Notes: generated by a model not told the origin, from the sequence alone. DNA of 64,000 bases from Symbiodinium natans (GCA_905221605.1 CAJNDS010002421.1:71926-135925); one strand, 5' to 3'. Shown: positions 49,500 through 59,650, counted from the first letter of the stretch. Program-made: numbers and translations.

Positions 49500-49597
49500 T
49501 TGGGGCTGTTCCCCCGTATACTAACAGTCCTTAGTAGGGATGCTTGTACCCTGTTAATACATATGAAGGGCTGTTGGCATAAGGGGGAACATCCCAA
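49500..49597. mobile_element. MITE-like palindrome, family A (full)
   Basis: TTGGGGCTGTTCCCCCGTAT ... ATAAGGGGGAACATCCCAA; inner AACAGTCCTTAGTAGGGATG faces ATATGAAGGGCTGTTGG. Confidence 0.72.
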
Positions 49598-49740
49598 CCC
49601 AAAACCCTGAACCCTGAACCCTAAACCCTAAACCCTAAACCCTGAACCCTAAACCCTAAACCCTAAACCCTAAACCCTAAACCCTAAACCCTACACCCTA
49701 AACCCTAAACCCTAAACCCTAAACCCTAAACCCTGAACCC
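49598..49740 (+). repeat. CCCTAAA tract
   Basis: About 19 units, starting right at the end of the family A palindrome. Confidence 0.96.
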
Positions 49741-50030
49741 GGCATGGAATCATAGTGTGGAGGTGCAAAAGCGCTATCGCTTTGGGCCCTGACGTGGCTC
49801 GCGGGGATGGAAGCAGGGGAAACGTAGTAGTTTATCTTTTCAGTCCGCTGAAACTATTCGTAGGGTTTCAGGGTTTCGGGCTAGGGTTCCGGGTTCTCTA
49901 ACCAAGGTTCTTTAGTCCCTCTAGGGTGCGGCACTCCTAAACTAAGCTTAAATAAGGACAAGGGAAACCCTGAGTTCGAGGAGAGAGCACCCTTGCTCAG
50001 TATGCCAAAGCGGCACTTTTTCGGGCCCCT
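49741..50030. other. unique stretch, no supported gene
   Basis: A short frame (WNHSVEVQKRYRFGP then TGA near 49793) might be a terminal exon, but there is no acceptor. The rest is non-coding by eye. Confidence 0.35.
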
Positions 50031-50035
50031 GACCC

Positions 50036-50152
50036 TAAACCCTAAACCCTAAACCCTAAACCCTAAACCCTAAACCCTAAACCCTAAACCCTAAGCCCTA
50101 AGCCCTAAGCCCTAAGCCCTAAGCCCTAAGCCCTAAGCCCTAAGCCCTAAAC
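50036..50152 (+). repeat. CCCTAAA then CCCTAAG array
   Basis: Eight CCCTAAA followed by eight homogenised CCCTAAG units. Confidence 0.96.
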
Positions 50153-50186
50153 TCCAAACTCGAAACCCTAAACCCTGCAGCTGCAG

Positions 50187-50277
50187 TAAGGAACGCCGTC
50201 GAGAGGCGCGACTACGAAACCCAGGCGTTCTTGAATACTTCCAGGCTTGGCCGACACGACCGCCCACTTCGGCGGTT
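50187..50277 (+). CDS. candidate coding exon
   Basis: Acceptor CTGCAG ends at 50186. Reads RNAVERRDYETQAFLNTSRL then GRHDRPLRR before a TTTAGGG/TTCAGGA transition. Basic. Confidence 0.48.
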
Positions 50278-50319
50278 TAGGGTTCAGGACTTCGGGTTTG
50301 AGGGATACGTATCAGGATT

Positions 50320-50790
<471 letters not shown>

Positions 50791-51053
50791 CGGATTCGTA
50801 TCAGTATCAATCTTCGTCAGATGTTCTTACGTGTAGCATGGCCCGAGCGACAACACATCCTGCATGCCAGATGTCTTGTTCGAAGTGAAGCGTCGTCGCA
50901 CTCCTTGCTGAGACACGCCGGAGCAAGGAAATGAATATGGGGTTTCCGAAAATGAGGGATCTTGTGTTGGAGGTTCCTTTCCATAGGTATTACTCTTGAT
51001 TGTCAAGCCTGAACGTATGGATTCACCTGTCCCCCACCGACCTCGTTCAATAG

Positions 51054-51251
51054 GCAAGAGTTCGGGTTCGTTCCTTTGAAGGAGCCCGTTTGGCAAAGTC
51101 TGTGGATATCGGCCTGGACGTCGGTATTTCCCGATCCACAAGAGATTCTGGAATCACGGCAGCTGTTTCAGACAATGCCCGCATGCTGTGTTTTGTCACT
51201 AGGCATTTGGCCAGTGGTTTGTGGAGAGACATGACCGTGACTAGCTTGTGA
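51054..51251 (+). CDS. candidate terminal exon, 65 codons
   Basis: Acceptor TCAATAG ends at 51053. Reads ARVRVRSFEGARLAKSVDIG, LDVGISRSTRDSGITAAVSD, NARMLCFVTRHLASGLWRDM, then TVTSL and TGA at 51249-51251. The opposite-strand frames over it are shadows. The preceding 50820-51050 is unique DNA, perhaps intron. Family not recognised. Confidence 0.5.
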   Translation, partial: ARVRVRSFEGARLAKSVDIGLDVGISRSTRDSGITAAVSDNARMLCFVTRHLASGLWRDMTVTSL

Positions 51252-51427
51252 GACTTTGGACTTATGCAGCTGCCACGCGTTCTCTGTCACGCCCGCAAAG
51301 GGCCTAATTCTGTTTGCTCGTTAGCCCCAAGCCCAAACCCCAAACCCCAAACCCCAAACCCTACACCCTAAACCCTAATCCCTAAACCCTCAACCCTGAA
51401 CGCTCAACCCTAAACCTTGTCCCCAGT

Positions 51428-51526
51428 GCTTGGGAATCGCTTGCATGGCACTGCTTGTCAACGCCAAGGATCGGCAATGCAGAGGGCTTCTTGGCATCCA
51501 CAGAGGCTTTAGGCACCCCTCTATAA
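51428..51526 (+). CDS. candidate terminal exon
   Basis: Acceptor TCCCCAG ends at 51426. Reads AWESLAWHCLSTPRIGNAEG then FLASTEALGTPL, TAA at 51524-51526. A competing frame is also open, so frame choice is moderate. Confidence 0.4.
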   Translation, partial: AWESLAWHCLSTPRIGNAEGFLASTEALGTPL

Positions 51527-51621
51527 AGCCCCAAAGATTGTGTAAGGTTTAGGGTTTAATTAGGGGGTTTAGGGTTTAGGGTTTAGGGTTGAGGGTTTAG
51601 GGTTTAGGGTTTAGGGTTTTG

Positions 51622-51717
51622 GTCAATATGCTCTTGCTCCGAGGCAACTACTTTCCGACTTTGAACGGGAACAAGGCTGTCTATGCTGTACCCCTCAATG
51701 CACCTTGGCAAGGTTGA
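51622..51717 (+). CDS. candidate terminal exon
   Basis: Directly after TTTAGGGTTTTG the frame reads VNMLLLRGNYFPTLNGNKAV then YAVPLNAPWQG with TGA at 51715-51717. The last repeat unit (TTTAGG) may itself be the acceptor. Confidence 0.45.
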   Translation, partial: VNMLLLRGNYFPTLNGNKAVYAVPLNAPWQG

Positions 51718-52023
51718 GAAACGTCAGGAGCCCTCTTCACCCCCTAAACCCCAAACCCTACACCCTAAACCCCAAACCCCAAACCCTAAACCCTAAACCC
51801 TAAACCCTAAACCCTACTAAACCCTAAGCCCTACACCCAAACCCTACACCCTACAGCCCCAGACCCTATAAGCGCTCTCAGCCACTCTAGCTTTTGAGAG
51901 TCACTCCCGCGCCCAATTCCCAGGGCTTTTGGGGCCTGACTGCAAGGTTTCAGGGTTTAGGGTTTTGGGGTTTAGGGTTTAGGGTTTAGGGTTTAGGGGT
52001 TTGGGGTTATTCACCTTGAATGA

Positions 52024-52076
52024 GCCAAGTTCACAGACCAGCCCATCCTGGACGCATGGCAGCAGCAGCGTGGGGG
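52024..52076 (+). CDS. candidate short exon
   Basis: Reads EPSKFTDQPILDAWQQQRG-like sequence (KFTDQPILDAWQQQRG is the reliable part) before a long G run. Confidence 0.35.
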
Positions 52077-52120
52077 GGGGGGGGGGGGGGTTGAGGGCGG
52101 GTGAGCGCGGAGCTTGATGA

Positions 52121-52206
52121 ACATAGGGGTCGGAGTAATTAGTACTAGTAGTATACTCTAATCACCCCCCCCCAAAACCCGATTCTAATTATTCAGGCCC
52201 CTATAT
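52121..52206. mobile_element. MITE-like palindrome, family C
   Basis: ATAGGGGTCGGAGTAATTA at the left faces TAATTATTCAGGCCCCTATA at the right. Related to 58656-58816. Confidence 0.55.
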
Positions 52207-52209
52207 TGC

Positions 52210-52600
52210 GTGGGTTGTTTGCTTAGGGTTTTGTGTGGGGTTAGAGGGCTTTTCAGGGCCTGGGGTTTTCAAGGGGTTTGGGTTTTTAGGTGTGGGGGTT
52301 TGATCTCTAGCTTGTTGGGGTTGCGTCGTGCCTTGAGGGTGCTCAGGATAGCTGGACCCTATTCTTCGGACTGCTTGAAGGAGGTTGCGATTTCTGGCTT
52401 AGGTCTTCAGGCTAGCAATATTCAATATAGCCTCTCATACACGGTTTTTTTTTAGACCCAGCACGATGCTGCTGCTTCAAGGGGGAGTGAAGACTTTGTC
52501 TTTGTACTTCTGGCACAGTCGGACGACCCCTATGTTTGAGTATTACCACGTCATTGTCTGTATTGGCCCCTGAACTACACCCCAAGACCCTAAACCCTGA
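52210..52600. other. unique stretch, no supported gene
   Basis: An 80-codon frame (from 52210, no acceptor) with a Leu/Gly/Phe bias from degenerate heptamer sequence in its first part. I cannot support it as an exon. Confidence 0.4.
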
Positions 52601-52757
52601 CCCCGCAAGCAATTACATTCACTGAAGCATGAGTTGACCCGGAACAGGACATTGGCGGCATCTGCCCTTAACCCCAATGCCCTAAAGCCCTGAACCCTAA
52701 ACTCCCCAAAGGCCTAAAGCCCGAAACCTTAAGCCCCGGCCTAAACCCCAAACCCCA

Positions 52758-52888
52758 AACCCCAAACCCTAAACCCCAAACCCTAAACCCTAAACCCTAA
52801 ACCCTAAACCCTAAACCCTAAACCCTAAACCCTAAACCCTAAACCCTAAACCCTAAACCCTAAACCCTGAACCCTAAACCCTAAACCC
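52758..52888 (+). repeat. CCCTAAA tract
   Basis: About 18 units leading to the PAN-like exon. Confidence 0.96.
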
Positions 52889-52899
52889 TTCCGGAACAG

Positions 52900-52990
52900 G
52901 ACTACGGGGCCATCTGTCTCCACATGTGCGAAGAAAATCGGAACTGCACTTACTGGTCGTGGAAGGACATGACCAATGGTCGCGGCCTCG
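52900..52990 (+). CDS. candidate exon, PAN/Apple-like
   Basis: Acceptor GGAACAG ends at 52899. Reads DYGAICLHMCEENRNCTYWS then WKDMTNGRGLG to CTCG|GTTCATC. The C-x3-C-x5-C-x2-W-S-W spacing is that of PAN/Apple domains (extracellular protein- or sugar-binding). A near copy of the exon start (CCGGAACAGGAC..GGC..ATCTG) lies at about 52637-52665 but stops at once, perhaps a broken duplicate. Confidence 0.55.
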
Positions 52991-53227
52991 GTTCATCTTT
53001 TTTTGTGGGGTTTAGGGTTTAGGGGGGTTTAGGGTTTAGGGTTGCATCGGGGTTTAAGCATTTAAGGGTCTAGGCGGTGTGCCCTTATCTGACATGCCAG
53101 GAGCCTGGTACCTCAACCCCCGTAACCCTAAACCCTAACCCTAAACCCTAAACCCTAAACCCTTAACCCTAGACCCTAAACTCTAAACCCTACACCCTAC
53201 ACCCTCGACCCTACACCGCGTCCGCAG

Positions 53228-53290
53228 CGCGAGGTAACATCTTCGGCGGCACCTGCGAGTTTTACAACAACCAGGCCAGCATGAGCTGTG
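53228..53290 (+). CDS. candidate exon, continues PAN-like domain
   Basis: Acceptor GTCCGCAG ends at 53227. Reads RGNIFGGTCEFYNNQASMSC before a G run. Cysteine spacing suits the second half of a PAN unit. Confidence 0.48.
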
Positions 53291-53465
53291 GGGGGGGGGG
53301 GGGGGATGCTATAAAGGCAACCTGCGTGTTGCCCTAGACCCGGAGCCCTAAACCCTAAGCCCTAAGCCCTAAACCCTAGGCCCTAAACCCTAAACCCTAA
53401 ACCCTAAACCCTAAACCCTAAACCCTAAACCCTATGGCCCTAAACCCTCAACCCCTATGCACCAG

Positions 53466-53555
53466 AAAGGTTGTGAATCCTGAGGCCATTATCGACACGA
53501 GGCTCACCTACAACTGGCAACGCTTTATCGGTGGAAGCTGCCAGCCCCCTGTCTT
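53466..53555 (+). CDS. candidate coding exon
   Basis: Acceptor CACCAG ends at 53465. Reads KVVNPEAIIDTRLTYNWQRF then IGGSCQPPVLQEIW. Likely the same extracellular-type gene. Confidence 0.48.
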
Positions 53556-53826
53556 GCAAGAAATTTGGGCGTTAGGGTCCAAGGTTTTGGGGTTGAGGGT
53601 TTAGGGTGGTTCAGGCTCACTGATCATAATTTTTCCCCCAAAATAGCGCATGCCCTTACACACTGCAAGAATATTGGCCCTAAACAGCAAACCCCTAAAC
53701 CCCTAAACCCCCAAACCCCCAAACCCCTAAACCCCTAAACCCCTAAACCCTAAACCCTAAACCCTAAACCGCAGCAATGTTGTAAACCTTAATTCTAGGA
53801 ACCCGCTAAACGGTGACCCCTACACT

Positions 53827-53925
53827 GCGCAACGGTGGCTCTTGGAGTGGATATGAGGTCCAACGCCAAGCGGAACTTCTACTGCCTGCCAAACATGTAT
53901 GGGAGGCGGCTTTGGGGGGGCGATT
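53827..53925 (+). CDS. candidate exon, frame ambiguous
   Basis: Two frames are open: VALGVDMRSNAKRNFYCLPN (with cysteine, favoured by context) and NGGSWSGYEVQRQAELLLPA. Bounded by CCCTAAA upstream and TTTAGGG downstream. Confidence 0.38.
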
Positions 53926-54019
53926 GCGGGCGGTTCGGGGTTTGGGGTTTGGGGGTTTAGGGTTTAGGGTTTAGGGTTTAGGGTTTAGGGTTTAGGGTTT
54001 AGGGTCAGGGTTCCGAGTT

Positions 54020-54440
54020 GAAGCTTGTTGTCACAGTCGTAGTAGTCGCAGTGTAGTCGTCGTAGTAGTGGTCGTAAACGGAAGAAGCGCACATCATGAC
54101 AGGAAGCCTCACGTGTCTAGCAAAACGCATGTAACGTTCAGTATGATAATCATCTGGGTAGCCCCTTGGGGACATTTTATTGTGTATATTTCCCTGATTG
54201 GGTTTAAGAGGATCACATTACAAGATATTTTTCAGAGCAACTTAGTCAATGACAGGGCTTGGGGGGCGCCCCGTTGGGATGAATTGCTTGGGATGTTCCC
54301 CCTTATCTAACAGTCTTAGTAGGGAGTATCGTACCTCCAACCAGGTTCCTCCCCACAGTCCTGAGAGTCGCCCAGGCAACGAATGTTCCTCAAAAACGGA
54401 AGACAGGCCCTACCCCTTCGCCCTCCCGGGAAGTTGTTAA
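54020..54440. other. mostly unique stretch with a half family A palindrome
   Basis: CGTAGTAGT-like bases, unique DNA without a supported exon, then CTTGGGATGTTCCCCCTTAT with AACAGTCTTAGTAGGG at 54288-54335. Two overlapping frames are open but lack boundaries. Confidence 0.45.
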
Positions 54441-54548
54441 GGGGTTTAGGGTTTAGGGTTTAGGGTTTAGGGTTCAGGGTTTAGGGTATAGGGTTTAGGG
54501 TTTAGGGTTTAGGGGCTTGGGGTAACATGGCCATGCATGGGCCCGGAA

Positions 54549-54625
54549 GACTCCCTTGATCTGCAGGATGGAGACCGACACCTTGCTGACGGAGCCGCCA
54601 CATCTCAGGCAATGTGGCGGGCTTG
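54549..54625 (+). CDS. possible exon
   Basis: After CTGCAG (about 54566) two frames are open: METDTLLTEPPHLRQCGG and DGDRHLADGAATSQAMWRAW. Unresolved. Confidence 0.3.
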
Positions 54626-54641
54626 GGGATTCGGGTTTAAG

Positions 54642-54734
54642 TTGGGATGTTCCCCTTATCTCCTCAATAGGGGTTATACTAGCCCCTATGATAATCCCTA
54701 TTAAGGACTGTTAGGATAAGGGGGAACATCCCAA
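54642..54734. mobile_element. MITE-like palindrome, family A (full, best copy)
   Basis: TTGGGATGTTCCCCTTATC ... GATAAGGGGGAACATCCCAA, with AATAGGGGTTATACTAGCCC facing ATGATAATCCCTATTAAGGA inside. 93 bases. Confidence 0.78.
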
Positions 54735-54779
54735 GATTTAGGGTTTCAGGTTCAGGGTTTGGGGTTTGGGGTCCGATTT

Positions 54780-55030
54780 GTGTTGCGGCGAGGTCATCCG
54801 ATGATGTTCTAAATCGCAAGATGCTGAAGCTTTATTATGTGCTCACCTGCCGAATACAGACATGGACAACGTCTTAACAATTCGCTTGCACGCCTATCCA
54901 TGTGTCCTAAAATGTTTTCAGTATTCAGTATGTGCATAATTCTTTTGATACTTAGCCTTAGATGTTCTAGATTGTAGACAGCGAGGATAAACATAAGCAT
55001 GTAAATATAGATTTACACATATATATATAT
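54780..55030. other. unique AT-rich stretch, no supported gene
   Basis: Only a short opposite-strand frame. Ends in (TA)n and TATC microsatellite (55018-55076), then a C-rich CCCCACCCCGCCC run (55090-55172). Confidence 0.45.
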
Positions 55031-55303
55031 ATGTGCAGTTATATCTATCTATCTATCTATATATATATATATATGTAAAAAACAATTCTGCCCCCCGCCC
55101 CACCCCGCCCCCGCCTGTCCGCCCCGCCCCACCCCACCCGCCCCGCCCTCCCCACCCCGCCCACCCCACCCCCCCTTCAGGCCTCGGCCCACACTTTTAC
55201 ACGTCTATATACACATACATATGCACGTGCATACATACGTACGTGCGTACGTGTACGTATCTACGTACGCAGGTATGTGTAGGTGTCCATGTACATGTGC
55301 TGT

Positions 55304-55429
55304 CTTGGAGGTTCATGGTACTTCATCACCAGTTATAGCTTATGACTGTACTTGTAACAATATAAGGGCACTTAAGGGGCTTCTAAGTGGGTTATAAGTA
55401 CAGTTGTAGGTACCATGAACCTCCAAGTA
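55304..55429. mobile_element. MITE-like palindrome, family B (full)
   Basis: CTTGGAGGTTCATGGTACT at the left, GGTACCATGAACCTCCAAGT at the right, with CTGTACTTGTAACA facing TTATAAGTACAG inside. Half copies at 24475-24500 and 27448-27468. Confidence 0.7.
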
Positions 55430-55457
55430 CTCATATATCATTTTTGCATATTTGCAG

Positions 55458-55560
55458 GAAATGGAACCACACTTTGGGGACGTGGCACGACAACCGGGGG
55501 CAGCTCTGGTGTGGCATCCTGTCTCTTGGACTGCTAGTCATTGGTCGAGGATGCCCTACA
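55458..55560 (+). CDS. candidate coding exon
   Basis: Acceptor CATATTTGCAG ends at 55457. Reads KWNHTLGTWHDNRGQLWCGI then LSLGLLVIGRGC. The Trp/Cys content resembles the PAN-type exons upstream; the hydrophobic end may be a short membrane segment. Confidence 0.5.
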
Positions 55561-55689
55561 GCCGCCAAGCCTCAGCCCCAAACCCCAAACCCCAAACCCC
55601 AAACCTTAAACCCTAAACCCTAAACCCCAAACCCTAAACCCTAAATTCTCTCTTACCTATGCACATAAACCTTAAATTACTCGGCATAG

Positions 55690-56115
55690 GCACAGCGGTT
55701 CTTCGGCACTGGCACGTCCCTTGACTGTTCCTCTATGCGGGCACAACCGGGCACAACGGTTCGTCAGCACAGGCGCAACGGTTCGTCGGCATAGGCACGC
55801 TTCTTGACTTTCTTCTTTGCGGGCACGACGGGGCACAACGGTTCGTCGGCATAGGCGGTTCGTCGGCATACGCACGCCTCTTGACTTTTCCTCTAACCGG
55901 GCACAACGGTTCATTGGCACAGGCACGCCTCTTGACTTTCCTCTATGCGGGCACAACCGGGCACAACTTTTCGTCGGCATACGCTGCGTTCGTCGGCATA
56001 GGCTTGACCTTCCTCTATGCGGGCACAACCGGGCACAACGGTTCGTCGGCATAGGCACAACGATTCGCACAGGCACGCCGGTTCGTGGGCTTAGGCACGC
56101 CGGGTTCGTCGGCAT
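55690..56115. repeat. GGGCACAACGGTTCGTCGGCATAGGC array
   Basis: About 15 irregular units built from GGTTCGTCGGCATAGGCAC and CTCTTGACTTTCCTCTATGC. Long frames on both strands (PTNRCARLCPH) are repeat translation. Confidence 0.93.
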
Positions 56116-56375
56116 GGTAGGCAAAGCGACCAATGTTCTGGGGGGGGGCTCGTGACAACCCGTCTCGGGGAAGCCACGGAAACTTCGCGTGACAGCCCAT
56201 ATTTGGAACCAGCATCTTAGAAGATAACCTTCGGCGTAGGGATTTGCAAGGCAGTGATTTCACGCACCCCGTTTAACTATACTGATTTGGTAAAGTGCAA
56301 GAATCTGAGGCGGTGCTTTGAAGGCTTATGGTTTAGGTTCTTAGGGAGCCTAAGGTTTATGGATTGAGTAATTCT

Positions 56376-56480
56376 TGTATTTTCTTAATGTTGTGGGATG
56401 CGGTGGGCGGGTGGGAAAAACCCGTCGCTAGGAAAGCTGCTTGATTAGTGAGAGCTCGAACATGAGATGCTGAACCCTAG
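56376..56480 (+). repeat. dispersed about 100-base repeat, copy 3
   Basis: TTTTCTTAATGTTGTGGGAT, GGGCGGGTGGG, GATTAGTGAG and CATGAGATGCTGAACCCTAG, leading into CCCTAAA. Confidence 0.75.
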
Positions 56481-56589
56481 ACCCCTAAACCCTAAAACCT
56501 AAACCCTAAACCCTAAACCCTAAACCCTAAACCCTAAACCCTAAAGCCTAAACCCTAAACCCTAAACCTTAAACCCTAAACCCTAAACC

Positions 56590-56670
56590 ATGATCCCCAG
56601 CTCCTCGAAGGCCAGAGAAGTGGTCGGCGACCTGGCCAAATGTCGTGCAGACCCCTGGACGGCAGCATAA
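56590..56670 (+). CDS. candidate terminal exon
   Basis: From ATG at 56590 (or acceptor CCCCAG near 56600) reads SSSKAREVVGDLAKCRADPW then TAA, TAA at 56668-56670. An AT-rich, gene-free stretch (56671-56950) follows, plausible 3' UTR. Confidence 0.45.
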   Translation: MIPSSSKAREVVGDLAKCRADPWTAA

Positions 56671-56950
56671 AATGAAAATTGATGATCTAATTCAATTATA
56701 ATTCAACAAGTTATTGTAATTTATTATAAAATATTATCACTTTAGCTTTTAGTGGTTTTGACCTGTTTTTACAGGACTCAAAAAATTCAAAAATAAATAT
56801 TTATGTAAAAACTCAAGAAAAATATTTGCGCATATATCCATAGTTCACACATATGGTGTATGGATTAATATTAGTTTTCTTTTTTATCAATATATTTTCC
56901 CACCAAAATTTTGATAAAAGTGCTACCCAAAAGATAGACTTCTGCTTTCG
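56671..56950. other. AT-rich stretch, no gene
   Basis: About 280 bases of unique AT-rich DNA without frames. Perhaps 3' UTR/intergenic. Confidence 0.5.
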
Positions 56951-57084
56951 AAGAGCCTAAGCCCTAAACCCTAAACCCTAAACCCTAATCCCTAAACCCT
57001 AAACCCTCAACCCCAAACCCTAAACCCTAAACCCCAACCCCCAAACCCTAAACCCTAAACCCTAGACCCCAAACCCCAAAGCCT

Positions 57085-57170
57085 TGAGGATGGTGGTGTT
57101 CTCCGTCTTTGGTGGCACTGGAACCACCTTACAGCTTTGCTGGCAGGGCTTCATAGGCCGGGAGACTTAG
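57085..57170 (+). CDS. candidate terminal exon
   Basis: After TTGAG the frame reads MVVFSVFGGTGTTLQLCWQG then FIGRET with TAG at 57168-57170, overlapping the first TTTAGGG unit downstream. Hydrophobic. Confidence 0.45.
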
Positions 57171-57327
57171 GGTTTAGGGTTTAGGGTTTTGGGTTTAGGG
57201 TTAGGGTTTAGGGTTTCCGGCAGGTTTCTTTCGAAACAGGTTCCTCCACATACCCCAGCTATCGCCTCTCCCTAAACCCTGAGCCCTAAAGCCCTAAACC
57301 CCCCAAAGACCGCACATCCCTAATCCC

Positions 57328-57470
57328 TAAACCCTAAACCCTAAACCCTAAACCCTAAACCCTAAACCCTAAACCCTAAACCCTAAACCCTAAACCCTAA
57401 ACCCTAAACCCTAAACCCTAAACCCTAAACCCTAAACCCTAAACCCTAAACCCTACCCTAAACCCCCTAC
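57328..57470 (+). repeat. CCCTAAA tract
   Basis: About 19 perfect units. Confidence 0.97.
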
Positions 57471-57619
57471 ATGTAATGCGGGATCGTTAGAAGGTTAGAA
57501 GGGGCTTGGATTGAGAGCCGTAGAGTTTCGGAGCTGTTGGCGGATTCCCCTTTTGGCTGACCGCAGGCCCTTCCCAACATGGGGTCCACCCGAAACCCCG
57601 GCCTGAACTCTTAACCCCA

Positions 57620-58123
57620 AACCCAAAACGCTAAACCGTCAATCCTAAACCCTAAACCCAAAACCCGAAACCCCTAACCCCCAAACCCTGAACACCTTAG
57701 CCCTACTAAACCCCTAACCCCCAAACCCTAAACCCCTAAACCCTCAATCCCAAACCCAAACCCCAAACCCCTAACCCCCAATCCCTGAACACCTAAGCCC
57801 TGCTAAACCCCTAACCCCCAAACCCTAAACCCCTAAACCCTCAATCCTAAACCCCAAACCCTAAACTCTAAACCCCAAACCCTAAACCCTAAACCCTAAA
57901 CCCTAAACCCTAAACCCTAAACCCTAACCCCTAAACCCCAAACCCTAACCCCTAAACCCCTAAACCCCTAAACCCCTAAACCCTAAACCCTAAACCCTAA
58001 ACCCTAAACCCTAAACCCTAAACCCTAAACCCTGAACCCTGAACCCTGAACCCTGAACCCTGAACCCTGAACCCTGAACCCTGAACCCTGAACCCTGAAC
58101 CCTGAACCCTGAACCCTGAACCC
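57620..58123 (+). repeat. CCCTAAA tract with a CCCTGAA array
   Basis: Variants AACCCCT and CCCCAAA, then 14 consecutive CCCTGAA (58029-58123). Very homogeneous at the end. Confidence 0.97.
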
Positions 58124-58130
58124 TCCCGTT

Positions 58131-58186
58131 GCATGCCCTGGGCCAGGGACCGCCTGCGCGTGTGTCGGGCTCAGCGATTGGCATCT
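58131..58186 (+). CDS. possible short exon
   Basis: Reads MPWARDRLRVCRAQRLASVG before TTTAGGG. Acceptor unclear. Confidence 0.3.
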
Positions 58187-58573
58187 GTGGGTTTAGGGGT
58201 TTAGGGTTTAGGGTTTGGGGTTTAGGGTTAGGGTTTAGGGTTTAGGGTTTAGGGTTGAGGGTTGAGGGTTGAGGGTTTAGGGTTTAGGGTTTAGGGTTTA
58301 GGGTTTAGGGTTAGGGCTTTAAGGGTTTTAAGGTTTTTACGGGTGTCAAGGGTTTGAAGGGCTTTAAGGGTTCAAGGGTTTAGGGTTTTTAGGTTTTCAG
58401 GGTTTCGGGCTCTAAGGGTATAAGGGTTCGAGGGTTTAAGTGTTTCAGGTTTTACGGGTTTGAGGGCTTGAGGAAATGTCAGGGTTTATGGACTTAAACC
58501 CTAAACCCTAAACCCTAAACCCTGAACCCTAAACCCCAAACCCTAAACCCTAAACCCTAAATCAGTCCAGCAG

Positions 58574-58640
58574 GTCTCAACGTCTTCGCCATGTCCCTCG
58601 TCTTCCCAAATGGTGGCAAGGCCTCTGATGCACGCCCTTG
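58574..58640 (+). CDS. candidate coding exon
   Basis: Acceptor CCAGCAG ends at 58573. Reads GLNVFAMSLVFPNGGKASDA then RPC, ending near a possible GT donor (58640). CCCTAAA upstream, TTTAGGG downstream. Confidence 0.45.
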
Positions 58641-58655
58641 TGGTTTTGTACCGGT

Positions 58656-58816
58656 TTAATGTAGGGGCCTTAGTAGGGTTTAGGGTTTAGGGTTTAGGGC
58701 TGAGGGCTTAGGGCTTAGGGTTAATTAGAATAGGGTTTGTGTCGGTCATTCTAGTATTTTTGTATAGGGACCATAAGGGAACATTGTGAGTAATTAGTCC
58801 GATCCCTATATTGGGG
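58656..58816. mobile_element. MITE-like palindrome, family C (interrupted by TTTAGGG)
   Basis: AATGTAGGGGCCTTAGTA at the left faces TAATTAGTCCGATCCCTATA at the right. A TTTAGGG tract sits inside (58676-58722). Confidence 0.4.
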
Positions 58817-58829
58817 CTTTTGGGTCCTC

Positions 58830-58985
58830 CAAGAAAGGGTTTTAGGGCTTTAAGGTTTGTTGGGTTTGAAAGTTTGAGGGTTTTAGGCTTTAGGGTTTTG
58901 GGGTTCTAGGGTTTGGGGGTTTTGGGGTTTTAGGGTATTTTAGGGTTTAGGGTTTTAGGGTTTTCGTTTTAGGGCTTTAGGGGAG
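58830..58985 (+). repeat. degenerate TTTTAGGG block
   Basis: TTTTAGGG, TTTGGGG and TTTAAGG units, drifted. Confidence 0.8.
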
Positions 58986-59021
58986 TAGACTTTTCGGTGC
59001 CCCGAACCCTAAGCCCTAAAA

Positions 59022-59060
59022 CCGTTCTTGGAGGACCCTGACATGAGCACCTTCGTTTAG
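59022..59060 (+). CDS. possible terminal exon
   Basis: Reads FLEDPDMSTFV with TAG at 59058-59060. Short; no clear acceptor. Confidence 0.3.
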   Translation, partial: PFLEDPDMSTFV

Positions 59061-59197
59061 GGAGCTGACCCGAAACCCTGAACCCTGAACCCTGAACCCT
59101 AAACCCTAAACCCTAAACCCTAAACCCTAAACCCTAAACCCGAAACCCGAAACCCTAAGCCATCTTTCTCCCTGAAAGGGCCACATGTGCACTGCAG

Positions 59198-59255
59198 CGG
59201 AAGTTCATGCCGGCGACTGCGCTGAAGGCCGGTGAAGCAAGGAAGCAACAGACTA
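59198..59255 (+). CDS. candidate short exon
   Basis: Acceptor CACTGCAG ends at 59197. Reads RKFMPATALKAGEARKQQTR and runs into TTTACGG/TTTAGGG. Confidence 0.4.
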
Positions 59256-59353
59256 GGGTTTACGGTTTCGGGTTTAGGGTTTAGGGTTTAGGGTGAAGGG
59301 TTTAGGGTTTAGGGTTTGGGGTTGAGGGTTGCGGGTTTGGGCAGTATGCGCAG

Positions 59354-59458
59354 GGCCTACCGTGTGCCGCCGATTGGGGTGTGCTTAGGGCGTGGGATTC
59401 GTGGGTGATGAAGTTCTTGGGGAAGCCAGCACAACAAAGCAATGATGCAGGAGCCTAA
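59354..59458 (+). CDS. candidate terminal exon
   Basis: Acceptor ATGCGCAG ends at 59353. Reads GLPCAADWGVLRAWDSWVMK then FLGKPAQQSNDAGA, TAA at 59456-59458. Trp-rich. Confidence 0.47.
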   Translation, partial: GLPCAADWGVLRAWDSWVMKFLGKPAQQSNDAGA

Positions 59459-59557
59459 GTAACGTGCCCTTATCTGTAGAATGTATACGACTTAAAGTAC
59501 CCATATTCTAGTTAGAATAGGCCTCTCTACTTGGCTTCTCTAATTCATGTTCTCCAG

Positions 59558-59650
59558 GCGACATGGTGTACCTGTCCCCGGGCTACCGGCCCTGGATTGG
59601 ATGGTTGGACACCCTCGGCATTCTCTTCCTGTGCCCTGGCGGTCGTCAAC
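59558..59650 (+). CDS. candidate coding exon, partly hydrophobic
   Basis: Acceptor TTCTCCAG ends at 59557. Reads DMVYLSPGYRPWIGWLDTLG then ILFLCPGGRQ. The Pro/Trp turn and hydrophobic stretch suit a membrane-associated segment. First of a run that seems to encode a membrane protein. Confidence 0.52.
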
